From assembly GCF_024206475.1 (NCBI RefSeq), contig NZ_JAMBPR010000053.1, positions 1-62,313 on the forward strand: DNA of 62,313 nt, given 5' to 3'. This stretch comes from Paraburkholderia sp. CNPSo 3274 (GTDB taxonomy: Bacteria > Pseudomonadota > Gammaproteobacteria > Burkholderiales > Burkholderiaceae). Below, piece after piece: positions 25,699 through 34,596 of this stretch; position 1 is the first letter of the stretch; every line of letters begins with the position of its first letter. The notes under the pieces were generated by a model that had not been told where the DNA came from, made no database searches, and saw only the letters and a list, made by a program, of their open reading frames with translations. The translations under genes were made by a program, and so were the position numbers.

Positions 25699-26535
25699 TC
25701 AGTCGAGCGGCACGGTGAGACGGTCGATGACCGCGGCCGTCTCCGGACGCAAACCGCGCCACCATGCAAAGGCTTCCGCCGCCTGCTCGACCAGCATGCC
25801 CACGCCGTCAGCAACTCCATGTACGCCGGCGTTGCGCGCGAGCCGCAGGAACGGCGTGAGTCGCTTGCCATACGCCAGTTCGTAGGCTGTGCCATCCGGG
25901 CTGAATGCGCTCGGGGGGACGGGCGGCAGTTCACCTGTCAGGCTTGCCGAGGTCGCGTTGACCACAAGGTCGAAGCGGCCTCGCGCCGCGAGATCGCCGT
26001 AGCCACAGGCACGCAACGTCGCGCCGTGCGCGCCGACCCGGGCCGCCAGCGCTTCCCCTTTGGACACGTCGCGATTGGCGATGACCAGTTCCGCGGGACC
26101 CGCGGCGAGAAACGGCAGCAGCGCGCCGCGCGCTGCGCCGCCTGCGCCGAGCATCAATACGCGTTTGCCGGCGAGCGGAACGCCGAGATTGACTTCGATA
26201 TCGCGCAACAAGCCAATACCGTCGAAATTCTCGGCAATGATCTGGCCGCCCTCGAACTTGAGCGCATTGGCGGCACCTGCCAGTGTCGCGCGCTCGCTGC
26301 GCTCGTCGGCGAGCGCGAAGGCCTTGAGCTTGAAGGGCGCGGTGACGTTCATGCCCTTGCCGCCTCCCGCAACGAACTGGCGCACGACCTTCGCGAAGCC
26401 ATCGTCAGGATCGAGCGGACCTTCGATTGCGACGTAGGACATCGCCTGTTGCGTCGCTTCGGCAAACATGCCGTGAATCAACGGAGACTTCGTGTGTCCG
26501 ATCGGGTGGCCGATCACCGCATACTGGTCATTCAT
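25699..26535 (-). CDS. aroE: Shikimate dehydrogenase-like enzyme
   Basis: A 278-residue NADP-dependent dehydrogenase reducing 3-dehydroshikimate, or in relatives oxidising quinate or shikimate. The catalytic Lys69 (NVTAPFK) and Asp105 (ENFDG, family NTDG) are present. The nucleotide-binding loop LGAGGAARG is at about residues 128-136, and the substrate serines are in GHTKSP. It follows the CaiB gene by six bp and precedes the aroQ fragment, so it is in a catabolic operon rather than beside housekeeping aro genes. That position suggests a catabolic paralogue (quinate/shikimate or hydroxyaromatic use) rather than the biosynthetic AroE. Confidence 0.9.
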   Translation of the reverse strand: MNDQYAVIGHPIGHTKSPLIHGMFAEATQQAMSYVAIEGPLDPDDGFAKVVRQFVAGGGKGMNVTAPFKLKAFALADERSERATLAGAANALKFEGGQIIAENFDGIGLLRDIEVNLGVPLAGKRVLMLGAGGAARGALLPFLAAGPAELVIANRDVSKGEALAARVGAHGATLRACGYGDLAARGRFDLVVNATSASLTGELPPVPPSAFSPDGTAYELAYGKRLTPFLRLARNAGVHGVADGVGMLVEQAAEAFAWWRGLRPETAAVIDRLTVPLD

Positions 26536-26541
26536 GGTGTC

Positions 26542-27753
26542 TCACTTCGAGTAGAGAACGCCTTCGCTTTGCATCGCGTCGATCTCGGCGGCGGAAAAGC
26601 CGAGCGATTGCGCGACCTCCGTGTTGTGCTGCCCGAGATCCGGCGCGACGTCGCGAATGGTCGTGTCGCAATGGGAAAAGCGGAAAGGCAGGTTGGGCAA
26701 ACGCAGCGTTCCGTAGCGCGGATGGTGCTGCTCGACCACCATGCCGCGCGCCCGGATCTGCGGATCGTCGAGCACTTCGTCGATGCGCTGCACCTTTGCG
26801 CAAGGCACGTCGATGCCATCCAGAAGTTCGAGCACCTGCGCGACGGGCCGCGCGGCTACCCACGGCTCAACGACGGACAGAATCGCCTGCCGGTGCGTAT
26901 TGCGGCCTACGCTATCGTGAAAGCGCGTATCGCGGCCGAATCCGGCGGGCCCGCCGTGCGTTTCGATCAGCGCGGCCAGGCGCTTCCATGCGTCGTCCAC
27001 TTGCGCCGCGATCACGAGGTCGCCGTCGGCGGCGCGAAACACGCCATAGAGTGTCGAGGTCGGCATATCGTGGCCCGTCTGCTCCGGCAGCACGCCTCGC
27101 AGCGTGTAGCACTGCACCGCGTATTCGTGCATCGACACGAGCGTGTCGTACAGCGCCATGTCGATGTGCTGACCGCGGCCGCTCTTCACGCGACCGAGCA
27201 GCGCCGCGTTGATCGCCGCCACCGCGTGAATGCCCGTGTACATGTCGCCGAGCGAAATGCGCAGCAGCGGCGGCGGCTCGCCCGGCGTGCCCACCATCTG
27301 CATGATGCCGCTCTTCGCCTCCGCAATCAGGCCGAAGCCGGCGCGATGCGCGTCGGGGCCCGTGTGGCCGTATGCCGAAATCGAACAGTAGACGAGGCCC
27401 GGATTGCGCGCGGATAACTCGGCATAGCCCAGTCCGAGCTTGTCCAGCGCGCCGGGACGGTAGTTCTCGACGAACACATCCGCCGAGTCGCACAGGCGGC
27501 GCATGAATTCCTTGCCGCGCGGGGCTTTCATGTCGACGCTGACGCCGCGCTTGCCCATGTTCAGTTGCAGGAAATAGCCGCTTTGCTGGTCGTCGAGCAC
27601 GGTCGCGTGCTGGCGCCCGGCGTCGCCGCTGCCAGGCCGCTCGACCTTGATGACTTCGGCGCCGAGCGCCGCAAGGCAGCGGCCCACGTACGGACCGGCA
27701 AGGAAGTGGCTATAGTCGACAACGCGAATGCCTTCGAGAGGACGGGCCTGCAT
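26542..27753 (-). CDS. CaiB/BaiF family CoA-transferase
   Basis: A 403-residue class III CoA-transferase moving CoA between carboxylic acids. The conserved opening PLEGIRVVDYSHFLAGPYVG, the acceptor-loop Asp170 (SLGDMYTG), ALGAEVIKVERPGSGD and ENYRPGALDKLGLGY are in the usual positions, and the length is normal. The start codon overlaps the MaoC stop (TGATG), showing translational coupling. With MaoC, a VOC protein and a ketopantoate-reductase-like enzyme in the same operon it probably activates an organic acid as a CoA thioester, which MaoC then hydrates. The acid is not identifiable from sequence; C4-C5 dicarboxylates are handled this way by known relatives. Confidence 0.92.
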   Translation of the reverse strand: MQARPLEGIRVVDYSHFLAGPYVGRCLAALGAEVIKVERPGSGDAGRQHATVLDDQQSGYFLQLNMGKRGVSVDMKAPRGKEFMRRLCDSADVFVENYRPGALDKLGLGYAELSARNPGLVYCSISAYGHTGPDAHRAGFGLIAEAKSGIMQMVGTPGEPPPLLRISLGDMYTGIHAVAAINAALLGRVKSGRGQHIDMALYDTLVSMHEYAVQCYTLRGVLPEQTGHDMPTSTLYGVFRAADGDLVIAAQVDDAWKRLAALIETHGGPAGFGRDTRFHDSVGRNTHRQAILSVVEPWVAARPVAQVLELLDGIDVPCAKVQRIDEVLDDPQIRARGMVVEQHHPRYGTLRLPNLPFRFSHCDTTIRDVAPDLGQHNTEVAQSLGFSAAEIDAMQSEGVLYSK

Positions 27754-28211
27754 CAGTACGCTCCCGGCCGGCGCGGCACCATCAGACGATGCTCGCCACG
27801 TTGAACCACCTGGTTATCCTGATTGATCAGTTCGGAGGGCAGCACGACGATGCCCCAGCCCGGACGGCTATTGCTCGGTCGCATTGCGCCGACGCGAATT
27901 CTCACGTGCAGCACGTCGCCCACCTTGATAGGCAGCAGAAAATCCCACGTCCAGCCGAGCGACATGCCGGGCACGAAGCGATAGTCGCTCTGGGTCTTGA
28001 GGCCGTCGGCGATCGACAGCCCAAACAGGCCATGCGCAACGAGGCAGCCGAAGTGGCTCGCGTTGGCGTATGCCTCGTCCACGTGGACGGGCGTATGGTC
28101 GCCCGTGAGGTCGGCGTAGGCGAGGATGCGCTCCTTCGTCACGGTGTAGCTCGGGCTCACGCACGCGTCGCCTTCGCGGGCGTCGTCCCAGTACTTCTCG
28201 ATGATCGTCAT
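27753..28211 (-). CDS. MaoC-like hydratase
   Basis: A 152-residue single hot-dog-fold protein of the R-specific enoyl-CoA hydratase (MaoC) family. The hydratase motif is recognisable: ADLTGDHTPVHVDEAYA gives the catalytic Asp and His about residues 35-45, and HFGCLVAHGLFGLS the following helix. ATG 28211 (MTIIEKYWDD) was chosen because it matches family starts; the frame continues far upstream without support. It ends by overlapping the CaiB start and begins two bases after the VOC stop. It probably hydrates the enoyl-CoA product made with the CaiB transferase. Confidence 0.88.
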   Translation of the reverse strand: MTIIEKYWDDAREGDACVSPSYTVTKERILAYADLTGDHTPVHVDEAYANASHFGCLVAHGLFGLSIADGLKTQSDYRFVPGMSLGWTWDFLLPIKVGDVLHVRIRVGAMRPSNSRPGWGIVVLPSELINQDNQVVQRGEHRLMVPRRPGAY

Positions 28212-28213
28212 GC

Positions 28214-28606
28214 TCACGCCTCCGCGCGCGGGTTGATGTTCAGCGCCTGCGCGACACAGAACGCGGGTTTGGCCTGAATCAGTTCGACGGCAAGACCGTC
28301 GGGCAGACGCAGCCAGTTGCGCCCTTGCGGCATTTCGCTGACGCCATAGGCGTGGGCCGCAGCTAAAGCGGCTTCGAGGTCTTCGCACATGACGCCCAGA
28401 TGCGCGAGGCGCCCTTCGGGGCCTTCGCGTTGCGGCGCATGAATGAATTGCAAACCGCCTAGCGTCCAGTACTGGCGCGGCGCGTCGACGGTGCCGTCGA
28501 CTTCGCGCATGGTCATGCCTAGCACGTCTTCGAAGAAACGGATATGCCAGCGGATGTCCTTCACCCAGATCGCGACATGCTCCAGATAAGCCTTCGAGCC
28601 GCTCAT
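28214..28606 (-). CDS. VOC (glyoxalase-like) family protein
   Basis: A 130-residue protein with two beta-alpha-beta-beta-beta modules of the vicinal oxygen chelate superfamily (LEHVAIWVKDIRWHIRFFED, then LAHLGVMCEDLEAALAAAHA). Metal ligands are plausible at His10, His54 and Glu116. Members act as epimerases, glyoxalases or dioxygenases. In this operon an epimerase acting on a CoA ester or hydroxy acid would make sense, but the sequence does not prove it. The start codon overlaps the stop of the upstream reductase (ATGA), and two bases separate its stop from MaoC. Confidence 0.85.
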   Translation of the reverse strand: MSGSKAYLEHVAIWVKDIRWHIRFFEDVLGMTMREVDGTVDAPRQYWTLGGLQFIHAPQREGPEGRLAHLGVMCEDLEAALAAAHAYGVSEMPQGRNWLRLPDGLAVELIQAKPAFCVAQALNINPRAEA

Positions 28607-29553
28607 GCCGTTGCCTCCTCGCGCGCTTCATCGGCCATCGCGCGTTCGATGCCCTTGATACACGCCACCAGCGTCGCGTTGACGGGCGTCGGCACGCCGA
28701 GCCGTTGGCCCCAGCGCACGACCGAACCGTTGATGAAATCGATCTCCGTGACCGAGCCTTTTTCGAGGCTTTGCAGCATCGACGTCTTGAACGCGGGAGA
28801 AAGACCTTCGGCCGCGAGTGTCCAGGCCTGTTCGGGGTCCGTCATCGAGAGCATGACGCCGGCCGCCTGTGCCGCCGCGATTGCCTCGGATACGGCCGCG
28901 AGCGCCGTAGCCTTCAACAACGGCTCGTCATAGAGCTGGCCGTAAGTGAGACGCGTAATGCCCGTAATCGCGCCCGTAGCGACGTTGACGAGCAGCTTGT
29001 CCCACATCGTGCCCATGATGTTGTCGCTGACCGTGGTCAGCAGCCCGCCAGCGTCGAAGGCCTCGGCGATCGCCTGCACACGGGGCGTGAGCCGGCCATC
29101 CAGTTCGCCGATATAGGTCGCCTTGCCGGTGACACCCGACTGGATATGCCCTGGAGCGCGCAACACGCCGCCGACATACGTCTTGCCCGCCAGCACACGC
29201 TCGCGGCCCACGATATCGGCGAGCACGTCTTCGTGCCCGAGGCCGTTCTGCAGCGAAAGCACGAGCGTGTGCGGCCCGACCAGCGCGAGTGCGCCGCGCA
29301 TGGCGGCGTCGGTATGAAAGGACTTGACTAGCACGACGACCACGTCGGCCACGCCGACTTCGCTCGCCTGCGTTGCCGCGCGCACCGCGACGCGCCGCGA
29401 GCCATTGGCGTCGTCGACCAGCAGGCCGTCGCGGCGCATCGTTTCGACATGGACGGGCGAACGGTCCAGCAGCCAGGTTTCGTGGCCGCCTTCCGTGAGG
29501 GTGGCGCCGATGGCGCAGCCTAGTGCGCCGGCACCGAGAATCGCAATCTTCAC
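28603..29553 (-). CDS. Ketopantoate reductase-like (ApbA/PanE family) oxidoreductase
   Basis: A 316-residue NADP-dependent 2-hydroxyacid dehydrogenase relative. The start is GTG 29553, chosen because AAGGAG lies 7 bp upstream and the protein then opens with the Rossmann motif KIAILGAGALGCAIG. The catalytic Lys is in MWDKLLVNVATGAITGITR, and the C-terminal helical domain (FKTSMLQSLEKGSVTEIDFI) carries the conserved Asp/Glu that grips substrate. Because it heads a catabolic operon with CaiB and MaoC, it more likely oxidises or reduces a 2-keto/2-hydroxy acid of that pathway than makes pantoate. It is transcribed away from the LysR gene. Confidence 0.87.
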   Translation of the reverse strand: MKIAILGAGALGCAIGATLTEGGHETWLLDRSPVHVETMRRDGLLVDDANGSRRVAVRAATQASEVGVADVVVVLVKSFHTDAAMRGALALVGPHTLVLSLQNGLGHEDVLADIVGRERVLAGKTYVGGVLRAPGHIQSGVTGKATYIGELDGRLTPRVQAIAEAFDAGGLLTTVSDNIMGTMWDKLLVNVATGAITGITRLTYGQLYDEPLLKATALAAVSEAIAAAQAAGVMLSMTDPEQAWTLAAEGLSPAFKTSMLQSLEKGSVTEIDFINGSVVRWGQRLGVPTPVNATLVACIKGIERAMADEAREEATA

Positions 29554-29619
29554 AGGGCTTCTCCTTGACGTGTAGCCACACGATAGGAGTCGCCGCTCAT
29601 ATCGGCAATGCAATGACTA

Positions 29620-29633
29620 CAATGACGTCATTG
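29620..29633. promoter_or_regulatory. Palindromic LysR-type box in the divergent intergenic region
   Basis: CAATGACGTCATTG (29620-29633) is a perfect 14-bp palindrome preceded by a partial copy (GCAATGCAATGAC, 29606-29617). It lies in the 106-bp gap between the divergent LysR and oxidoreductase genes, where a LysR regulator would bind to control both. A T-N11-A core fits inside it. Confidence 0.6.
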
Positions 29634-29659
29634 CGACAGACAATAATGCCCGTCACGCC

Positions 29660-30571
29660 ATGATGCCGTCCGATTTACCCGACCTGAAACTGCTGCAGCT
29701 ATTCGACCTGCTCTATGACACGCGCAGCGTCACGCGCGTTGCCGAGCAATTGGGGCAAAGCCAGCCCACCATCAGCATCTGGCTCGGGCGGCTGCGCGAG
29801 TATTTGCAGGATCCGCTTTTCATCCGCACCCCTGGCGGCATGGCGCCGACGCCGCAGGCCGATGCGTTGATCGGGCCTTGCCGCGAGATTCTCGAATCGC
29901 TCAGGCGCTTCGTCGCGTGGGAGATCGCGTTCGATCCCGCGACCGCGCAGCGGCGCTTTCGCATCTGCATGACGGACGCGAGCCACATTACGCTGCTGCC
30001 GAGACTACTCGCGCATGTGCGCGCGCAGGCGCCCGGCATCCGGCTAGAAGCGGCGAGAATCGACGGCCACACGGAACGTGCGCTGGAGTCGGGGGAGGCC
30101 GATCTTGCCATCGGCTATGTGCCCTGGCTAAGCGGCGGCATCTACCAGCAGCAGCTCTACCAACAGGACTGGGTGTGCCTGACCAACCGGCATCACCCGC
30201 GAGTTCGCGCGAGGCTTGGCCTGAAGCAGTACCGCTCGGAGGGGCATGTCGTTATCGAGTCGGGCACGGGCGCGCAGCTTCTCGAACAGGCGCTGGCGCG
30301 CGAGCGCGTCGAGCGCGACGTGGTGCTGCAGTTGCCCGGTTTCCTCGGGCTGGGGACGATCGTCCAGACCACCGATCTGGTCGCTACACTGCCGCGCCAC
30401 ATCGGCGAAACGCTCGCGCAAGCCAACGATCTGGCCGTCCATTCGTGCCCGATTCCCGTGGACGGGTTTTCCGTCCGACAACACTGGCATGCGAAATACC
30501 ACCATGAGGCCGGGAATCGCTGGTTGCGTGGCGTGGTCGTTCAGTTGTTCGGCGTCCCACCGAGAAAATGA
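29660..30571 (+). CDS. LysR family transcriptional regulator
   Basis: A 303-residue LysR regulator. The winged helix-turn-helix is at residues about 8-65 (LLYDTRSVTRVAEQLGQSQP, then ISIWLGRLREYLQDPLFIR), followed by a periplasmic-binding-like effector domain (about 95-295) with the usual two-lobe strands (RFRICMTDASHI, LESGEADLAIGYVP). It is divergent from the PanE-VOC-MaoC-CaiB-aroE operon, so it most probably activates that operon in response to an acid intermediate. The effector is unknown. ATGATG gives two adjacent possible starts; neither has a good ribosome site. Confidence 0.92.
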   Translation: MMPSDLPDLKLLQLFDLLYDTRSVTRVAEQLGQSQPTISIWLGRLREYLQDPLFIRTPGGMAPTPQADALIGPCREILESLRRFVAWEIAFDPATAQRRFRICMTDASHITLLPRLLAHVRAQAPGIRLEAARIDGHTERALESGEADLAIGYVPWLSGGIYQQQLYQQDWVCLTNRHHPRVRARLGLKQYRSEGHVVIESGTGAQLLEQALARERVERDVVLQLPGFLGLGTIVQTTDLVATLPRHIGETLAQANDLAVHSCPIPVDGFSVRQHWHAKYHHEAGNRWLRGVVVQLFGVPPRK

Positions 30572-30612
30572 CGCCAGGGCGCCGCGTTACGCGTCACCGC
30601 TCCGCAAATGCG

Positions 30613-31680
30613 CTACCGCTGCGGTACGCCGTTGCGCCACTCACCCCAATGCGTGACGATGTCCTGCACGAGCGGATTGCCCGCGAGGAACAGATTGTCG
30701 ATCGCGATCGAGAAGCCGCCTTGCGACGAGTAATTGAGCAGATTGTCCGCGCTCGATTGGCCCGCGTACGGCCGGTCGAAGTCCGAACCGGCGCGCAGCA
30801 CCGCCACACGGTTCAGGTCGACGCGATGCACGTTCGCCGCGCGCGTCAGCGCCTCGAAGGTGGCATTGTCTTCCTGCTGCGTCGTGCAATAGGTGCCCTT
30901 CCCGTCGGTCAGGATCTTCGTCCATTGCCGCGCTCGCTCGCCGAGGTCGGTGCCCGACCACCAGGTATCGCCCGCCAGGGTGTCGCACTGGATCACGGTC
31001 GGTGGACGGTTTGCGGGTGCATAGCTGTACTTGGCGCGGGCGGCCTGCGCCTGTGCGTCGTCGGTGAGCGTCACGTTGCGAGACAGCGCGAATGCCGCGT
31101 TCGAGAGCGCCGGATTGAGCTGGAACACCTCGGTGCGATAGTCGAGCGGCGGCTTCTGCGTCGGGCCCGTCGTGTTGATGCCAAGATAGCCGGTGTTCCA
31201 GCCCGGCGGAATTTCGCGTCCGTCGATCTCCCACTGAATGCCGAAGTCGACGAGCCAGTTCGCCCAGGCAGCCGAACCGACGGTGCCCTGCAGCGGATCG
31301 ATCCCGGCGATGCCCGCCACCATGAAGTATGTATGACGCAAATCGAAACGCGGCGAGAACGTCAACGCCATGATCGACGCGGCCGCATTCGCGTGCCCCA
31401 TGCCTGTCGTCATCACACAGACATCCTGCCGGTTGCAGTGCACGGCCGGGTAATCAGGGGACAGACCCGCGACGGTGATGTCCTGCCACGGTCCGAGATG
31501 ATCCAGCCACACCTGGCCTTCCGGACCGAACATCGAAATGATCATCACTTTGACCGCACGGCCATGCGACGCGCCGTCGTCCTGCGCGAAGCTGTCGTCA
31601 GCATGCGCGAGGGCGGGTGCAGCGGCAGCGCCGGCCACGAGCAACGATGAAATCACTGCGCCAAAAGCACGATTTAGCAT
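30613..31680 (-). CDS. Purine nucleoside permease (NUP) family protein
   Basis: A 355-residue exported protein of the NUP family, first known from the Candida nucleoside permease. Family segments are clear: KVMIISMFGPEGQVWLD, VCVMTTGMGHANAAASIMAL, AGIAGIDPLQGTVGSAAWAN and CTTQQEDNATFEALTRAA. Despite the name, bacterial members have a signal peptide (residues 1-27, ending PALAHA) and no transmembrane bundle; their fold is related to nucleoside phosphorylases, so a periplasmic nucleoside-binding or cleaving role is plausible. ATG 31680 is preferred; a GTG 12 bp upstream is also possible. It is convergent with the LysR gene (41-bp gap, no clear terminator). Confidence 0.88.
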   Translation of the reverse strand: MLNRAFGAVISSLLVAGAAAAPALAHADDSFAQDDGASHGRAVKVMIISMFGPEGQVWLDHLGPWQDITVAGLSPDYPAVHCNRQDVCVMTTGMGHANAAASIMALTFSPRFDLRHTYFMVAGIAGIDPLQGTVGSAAWANWLVDFGIQWEIDGREIPPGWNTGYLGINTTGPTQKPPLDYRTEVFQLNPALSNAAFALSRNVTLTDDAQAQAARAKYSYAPANRPPTVIQCDTLAGDTWWSGTDLGERARQWTKILTDGKGTYCTTQQEDNATFEALTRAANVHRVDLNRVAVLRAGSDFDRPYAGQSSADNLLNYSSQGGFSIAIDNLFLAGNPLVQDIVTHWGEWRNGVPQR

Positions 31681-32061
31681 AATAGGTCCCACCCGTTATG
31701 TAAGAACCGCAGTTGCGAAACGTGAATCGCGTGCCGTGTTGTCGACTGATATCGTGGTTTTTTCTCGGCGTGCAGCGTGGGACCTGGGCGTGAGCCAATC
31801 AGGCGACAGTGAGTATAAACGGAGAAAATAAAGCCGAACGAAGCGCTGGCTGATCCAGGCGTGGGTGAATGGGATCAAGTCGCCTGTTACGACCTGCAAC
31901 GACTGCGACTGAACCTCTCCCTCAAGCCACCGTCTCACCAGGAGCATTCGGCAAGGGGCCACGCAACCGTCGACGCTCATCATGCACCGCGACTGCGCTG
32001 CATGTAGCAAGCCCCATCGGACACGGCCCCGCTTTTTAACCGCGATCGGAGGAAATAGAAC
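31681..32061. other. Divergent intergenic region, NUP gene / phosphoesterase gene
   Basis: About 380 bp holding both promoters. AT-rich patches (GTGAGTATAAACGGAGAAAA near 31810-31830, TTTTTAACCGCG near 32033-32044) are candidate promoter elements. I see no coding sequence, operator palindrome or riboswitch here. Confidence 0.5.
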
Positions 32062-33417
32062 ATGCCAAAGAAGCGCTCGGTTCGAACGTCAGCCAGCAGC
32101 GGCGGTGGCCGCGTTCTCGCCGCACCCGTTTTCTCGCAGCCGCAGCCTACGCCAGATCCGCAAACCTTCATCGTCAGGCACGCATCCGATGTGGCGGCCT
32201 ACAGGATGATCGACGAACTCAACCGCGAGCACAAACTCAAGGCCCTTCCGTTTCCTGCGCCGCGCGGCGGCGTCGAGCCCCGCCTGACACTCGCGGACGT
32301 GAATAACAACGATCAGACCATCCTCGACCAGATCAACGCGAACGGACAGATCGTTTTTCACTCCACGGGCGATTGCGGCAGTACCCGAGGCCCGAAAACG
32401 CAGAACGAAGTCTCCGACAAGATGGTCAGCGACTTCGACGAAACCGATCGTGCCGAAGTACCGCAATTCAATTTTCTGCTGGGCGACATCGTCTACAGCT
32501 TCGGCGAAGCGCAGTACTACTACGATCAGTTCTACGAGCCTTATCGCGACTATCACGCACCGATCCTCGCAGTCGCCGGCAATCATGACGGGATGATCTC
32601 GCCTTTGCAGCATGAAAAGAGTCTGCAGGCGTATCTGCGAAACTTCTGCGCCGACTGCTTTCAGGTCTCGCCCGATGCGGGCAATCTTTCACGCACTGCG
32701 CAAATTCAACCGGGAGTCTTCTTTACATTCGAGGCCCCGTTCGTGCGCATCATCGCGTTGTATAGCAATACGCTTGAAGATCCTGGAGTGATTTCGAACA
32801 GCGATATCGGCAACAGCCAGCTGAAGTTTCTCAAGGCCGCGTTGACGCGGGTGAAAAAGGAAGGCTACACGGGCGCTTTACTGTTCGCGCATCATCATCC
32901 GCCGTATGTCGCGCGCGGACGTCACGGCTGGAGTATCGAGATGCAGCGGCAGATCGATGCGATCTGCGAAGCGGTGGGCGTATGGCCGCATGCCGATCTT
33001 GCGGGACACGCGCACAACTATCAGCGCTTTACACGCACACGTCCAGACGGCACCCACATTCCGTATATTGTGTGCGGCAACGGCGGACACAACGTACAGC
33101 GACTGACCACCAACGGACAACCGCCGCTTCGTGCACCGCAACTGATTCAGGCCGCATCGACGAGTACCGATGCCGTTGTCATCGAGAACTACGACGACCA
33201 GAATTACGGCTATTTGCGCATCGTCGCGAACGACACCCAGTTGCGGATCGAATATCACGCTGCCGTCGACGGACCGTATACCAAGGCGCCCGACGATCAG
33301 GTGACCGTCGATCTGGCCACACGCCAGCTTTCGCATTACCTGGCCCGCAATGCTGGCATACCCGCGCTGGCCACGCGCATCCGGGAGTTTGCGCAAAGCG
33401 AGAAACCCAGGCGCTGA
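32062..33417 (+). CDS. Calcineurin-like metallophosphoesterase
   Basis: A 451-residue enzyme of the purple-acid-phosphatase-like metallophosphoesterases. The metal-binding blocks appear in order: STGDCG, LLGDIVYSFGE, AGNHDG, FAHHHPPY and LAGHAHNYQR, giving the two-metal site. A C-terminal beta region (YGYLRIVANDTQLRIEYHA) is typical for this subgroup. The start ATG has CGGAGGAAA eight bases upstream. There is no clear signal peptide (basic Ser/Arg start, then Ala/Pro stretch), so location is uncertain. It stands alone; the next gene is convergent after 78 bp. The substrate could be a phosphomonoester, nucleotide or phospholipid. Confidence 0.88.
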   Translation: MPKKRSVRTSASSGGGRVLAAPVFSQPQPTPDPQTFIVRHASDVAAYRMIDELNREHKLKALPFPAPRGGVEPRLTLADVNNNDQTILDQINANGQIVFHSTGDCGSTRGPKTQNEVSDKMVSDFDETDRAEVPQFNFLLGDIVYSFGEAQYYYDQFYEPYRDYHAPILAVAGNHDGMISPLQHEKSLQAYLRNFCADCFQVSPDAGNLSRTAQIQPGVFFTFEAPFVRIIALYSNTLEDPGVISNSDIGNSQLKFLKAALTRVKKEGYTGALLFAHHHPPYVARGRHGWSIEMQRQIDAICEAVGVWPHADLAGHAHNYQRFTRTRPDGTHIPYIVCGNGGHNVQRLTTNGQPPLRAPQLIQAASTSTDAVVIENYDDQNYGYLRIVANDTQLRIEYHAAVDGPYTKAPDDQVTVDLATRQLSHYLARNAGIPALATRIREFAQSEKPRR

Positions 33418-33495
33418 TCGGGAAGTCAGCACTCAGCATGGGAGAGCCGGGATGCGCAACCGCCTCGGGGCAAGTGTCCCCTCTTGCGCGTGCCC

Positions 33496-34085
33496 TCAGC
33501 CGTGCTTGCGCGGCGCCGACGTCAACGCGAGCGCCGAGCGCTCGACGGCGTCGGCGATCCGCTTCGACAGCGCCGGATCCGGTACCGCCCGCGCCAGCGT
33601 GACCCCGCCCGACAACATCGCAAGCAGCGCGATCGCCTTGTCGTCGCGCGCCGCGCCGGCTTCGTCGGGCAGCCCCGCCGAGACTCGATCAGGCGGCGCA
33701 ACTCCGTCTCATAGGCTTCGCGAGTCTCGGCGTCGGCGCGCACCATCTCGGGAGAAAAGCTCGGCAGCGCGCAACTTTCGCCGATGTCGCAAGTGCGCTT
33801 TGGGCCCAGATAGAGCCCAATGAACGTCTTGAGCCAGCGTTTGCCGTGGCTCGTCTTCAGGTCGGCGACGGCGAGCCGCAACTGTTCCAGGCCAGCCAGG
33901 ACCACCGTGCGGAACGCCTCGCCCTTCGATTTGAAGTGCCCGTAGAACGCGCCGTTGGTGACGCCCGCCTCCCTCGTCAGGCCGTCGATACCGGAGCCGC
34001 CATAGCCATCGCGCCGGAACAGGCGGCTCGCTGCATCGACGATGCGTTTGCGGGTTTCGATCTTGTGCTCGGCAGAGTAACGCAT
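33496..34085 (-). pseudogene. TetR family regulator, frameshifted in its ligand domain
   Basis: The N-terminal DNA-binding domain is intact (RKRIVDAASRLFRRDGYGG, DGLTREAGVTNGAFYGHFKS) and the ligand domain starts normally (LIGLYLG-like segment, CALPSFSPEMV). Near 33675 the frame breaks: the continuing frame yields a low-quality Arg/Cys-rich tail to 33522, while the correct end (GLPDEAGAARDDKAIALLAM, then LAMLSGGVTLARAVPDP) is in a neighbouring frame and stops at 33496. One inserted or deleted base in a CCCCGCC stretch explains it. A sequencing error cannot be excluded. The gene is divergent from a tautomerase-like gene that has itself lost its start. Confidence 0.72.
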
Positions 34086-34124
34086 CGGATCTCACATTCG
34101 GAGCGATCGCTCGCCGCCGCGGCG

Positions 34125-34352
34125 TTCGTCGAACTCACGCTGCCGCAGATCGCGCTTGCGACGCCCGAGGCCAAACAGGCTTTCACCGAAAAGGCGACCG
34201 CGATCCTCAAACAGGCGGCCGGCGGGCGCCTTACGCGGGATCACATCTGGACCAACATCGTCTATGCGGCGGACGGCTCCTGGGGAATTGCGGGCCGTGC
34301 CCACAGCAACGTAGACCTCGTCGAGGCGATACAGGAAGCGGCGATCGAGTGA
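34125..34352 (+). pseudogene. Tautomerase (4-OT-like) gene without start codon or catalytic Pro1
   Basis: The frame encodes FVELTLPQIALATPEAKQAF, then GGRLTRDHIWTNIVYAADGS and WGIAG, a small tautomerase-family protein of about 77 residues that uses an N-terminal proline as base. The family start Met-Pro-Phe-Val is replaced here by Ala-Ala-Phe-Val, and no ATG, GTG or TTG lies in frame between the TetR start at 34085 and this point (the frame is open further left only as antisense of the TetR gene). Only 39 bp separate the two genes, too little for both promoters, so a small deletion has removed promoter, start and catalytic residue. Confidence 0.65.
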
Positions 34353-34596
34353 ACCGGGCGCTCGCGCGTGTTCGTCAGGTGCGCTTGCGCGAGATGTCCG
34401 CGCACGTGCACCGCGCGCGAGCGGTCAACCGGCAACGCCGAACGGAGCGTCCATTCATGCGGCTTTCCAACTAGCTGTTCTTTACGACAACGCCTCTTCC
34501 GGTGACGGGCCTAAGGCAAAATACACGCGGAAGTCACGCGCGACGGGCGGCATCGCACCGCATGCGTTGCGTCACTCCGATGCGTGGAGATGCGCT

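Noticed and set aside
25819..27417. 530-codon plus-strand frame across aroE and CaiB
   Set aside because: Composition is Arg/His/Asp-rich, typical of antisense shadows; the minus strand has two clear enzymes.
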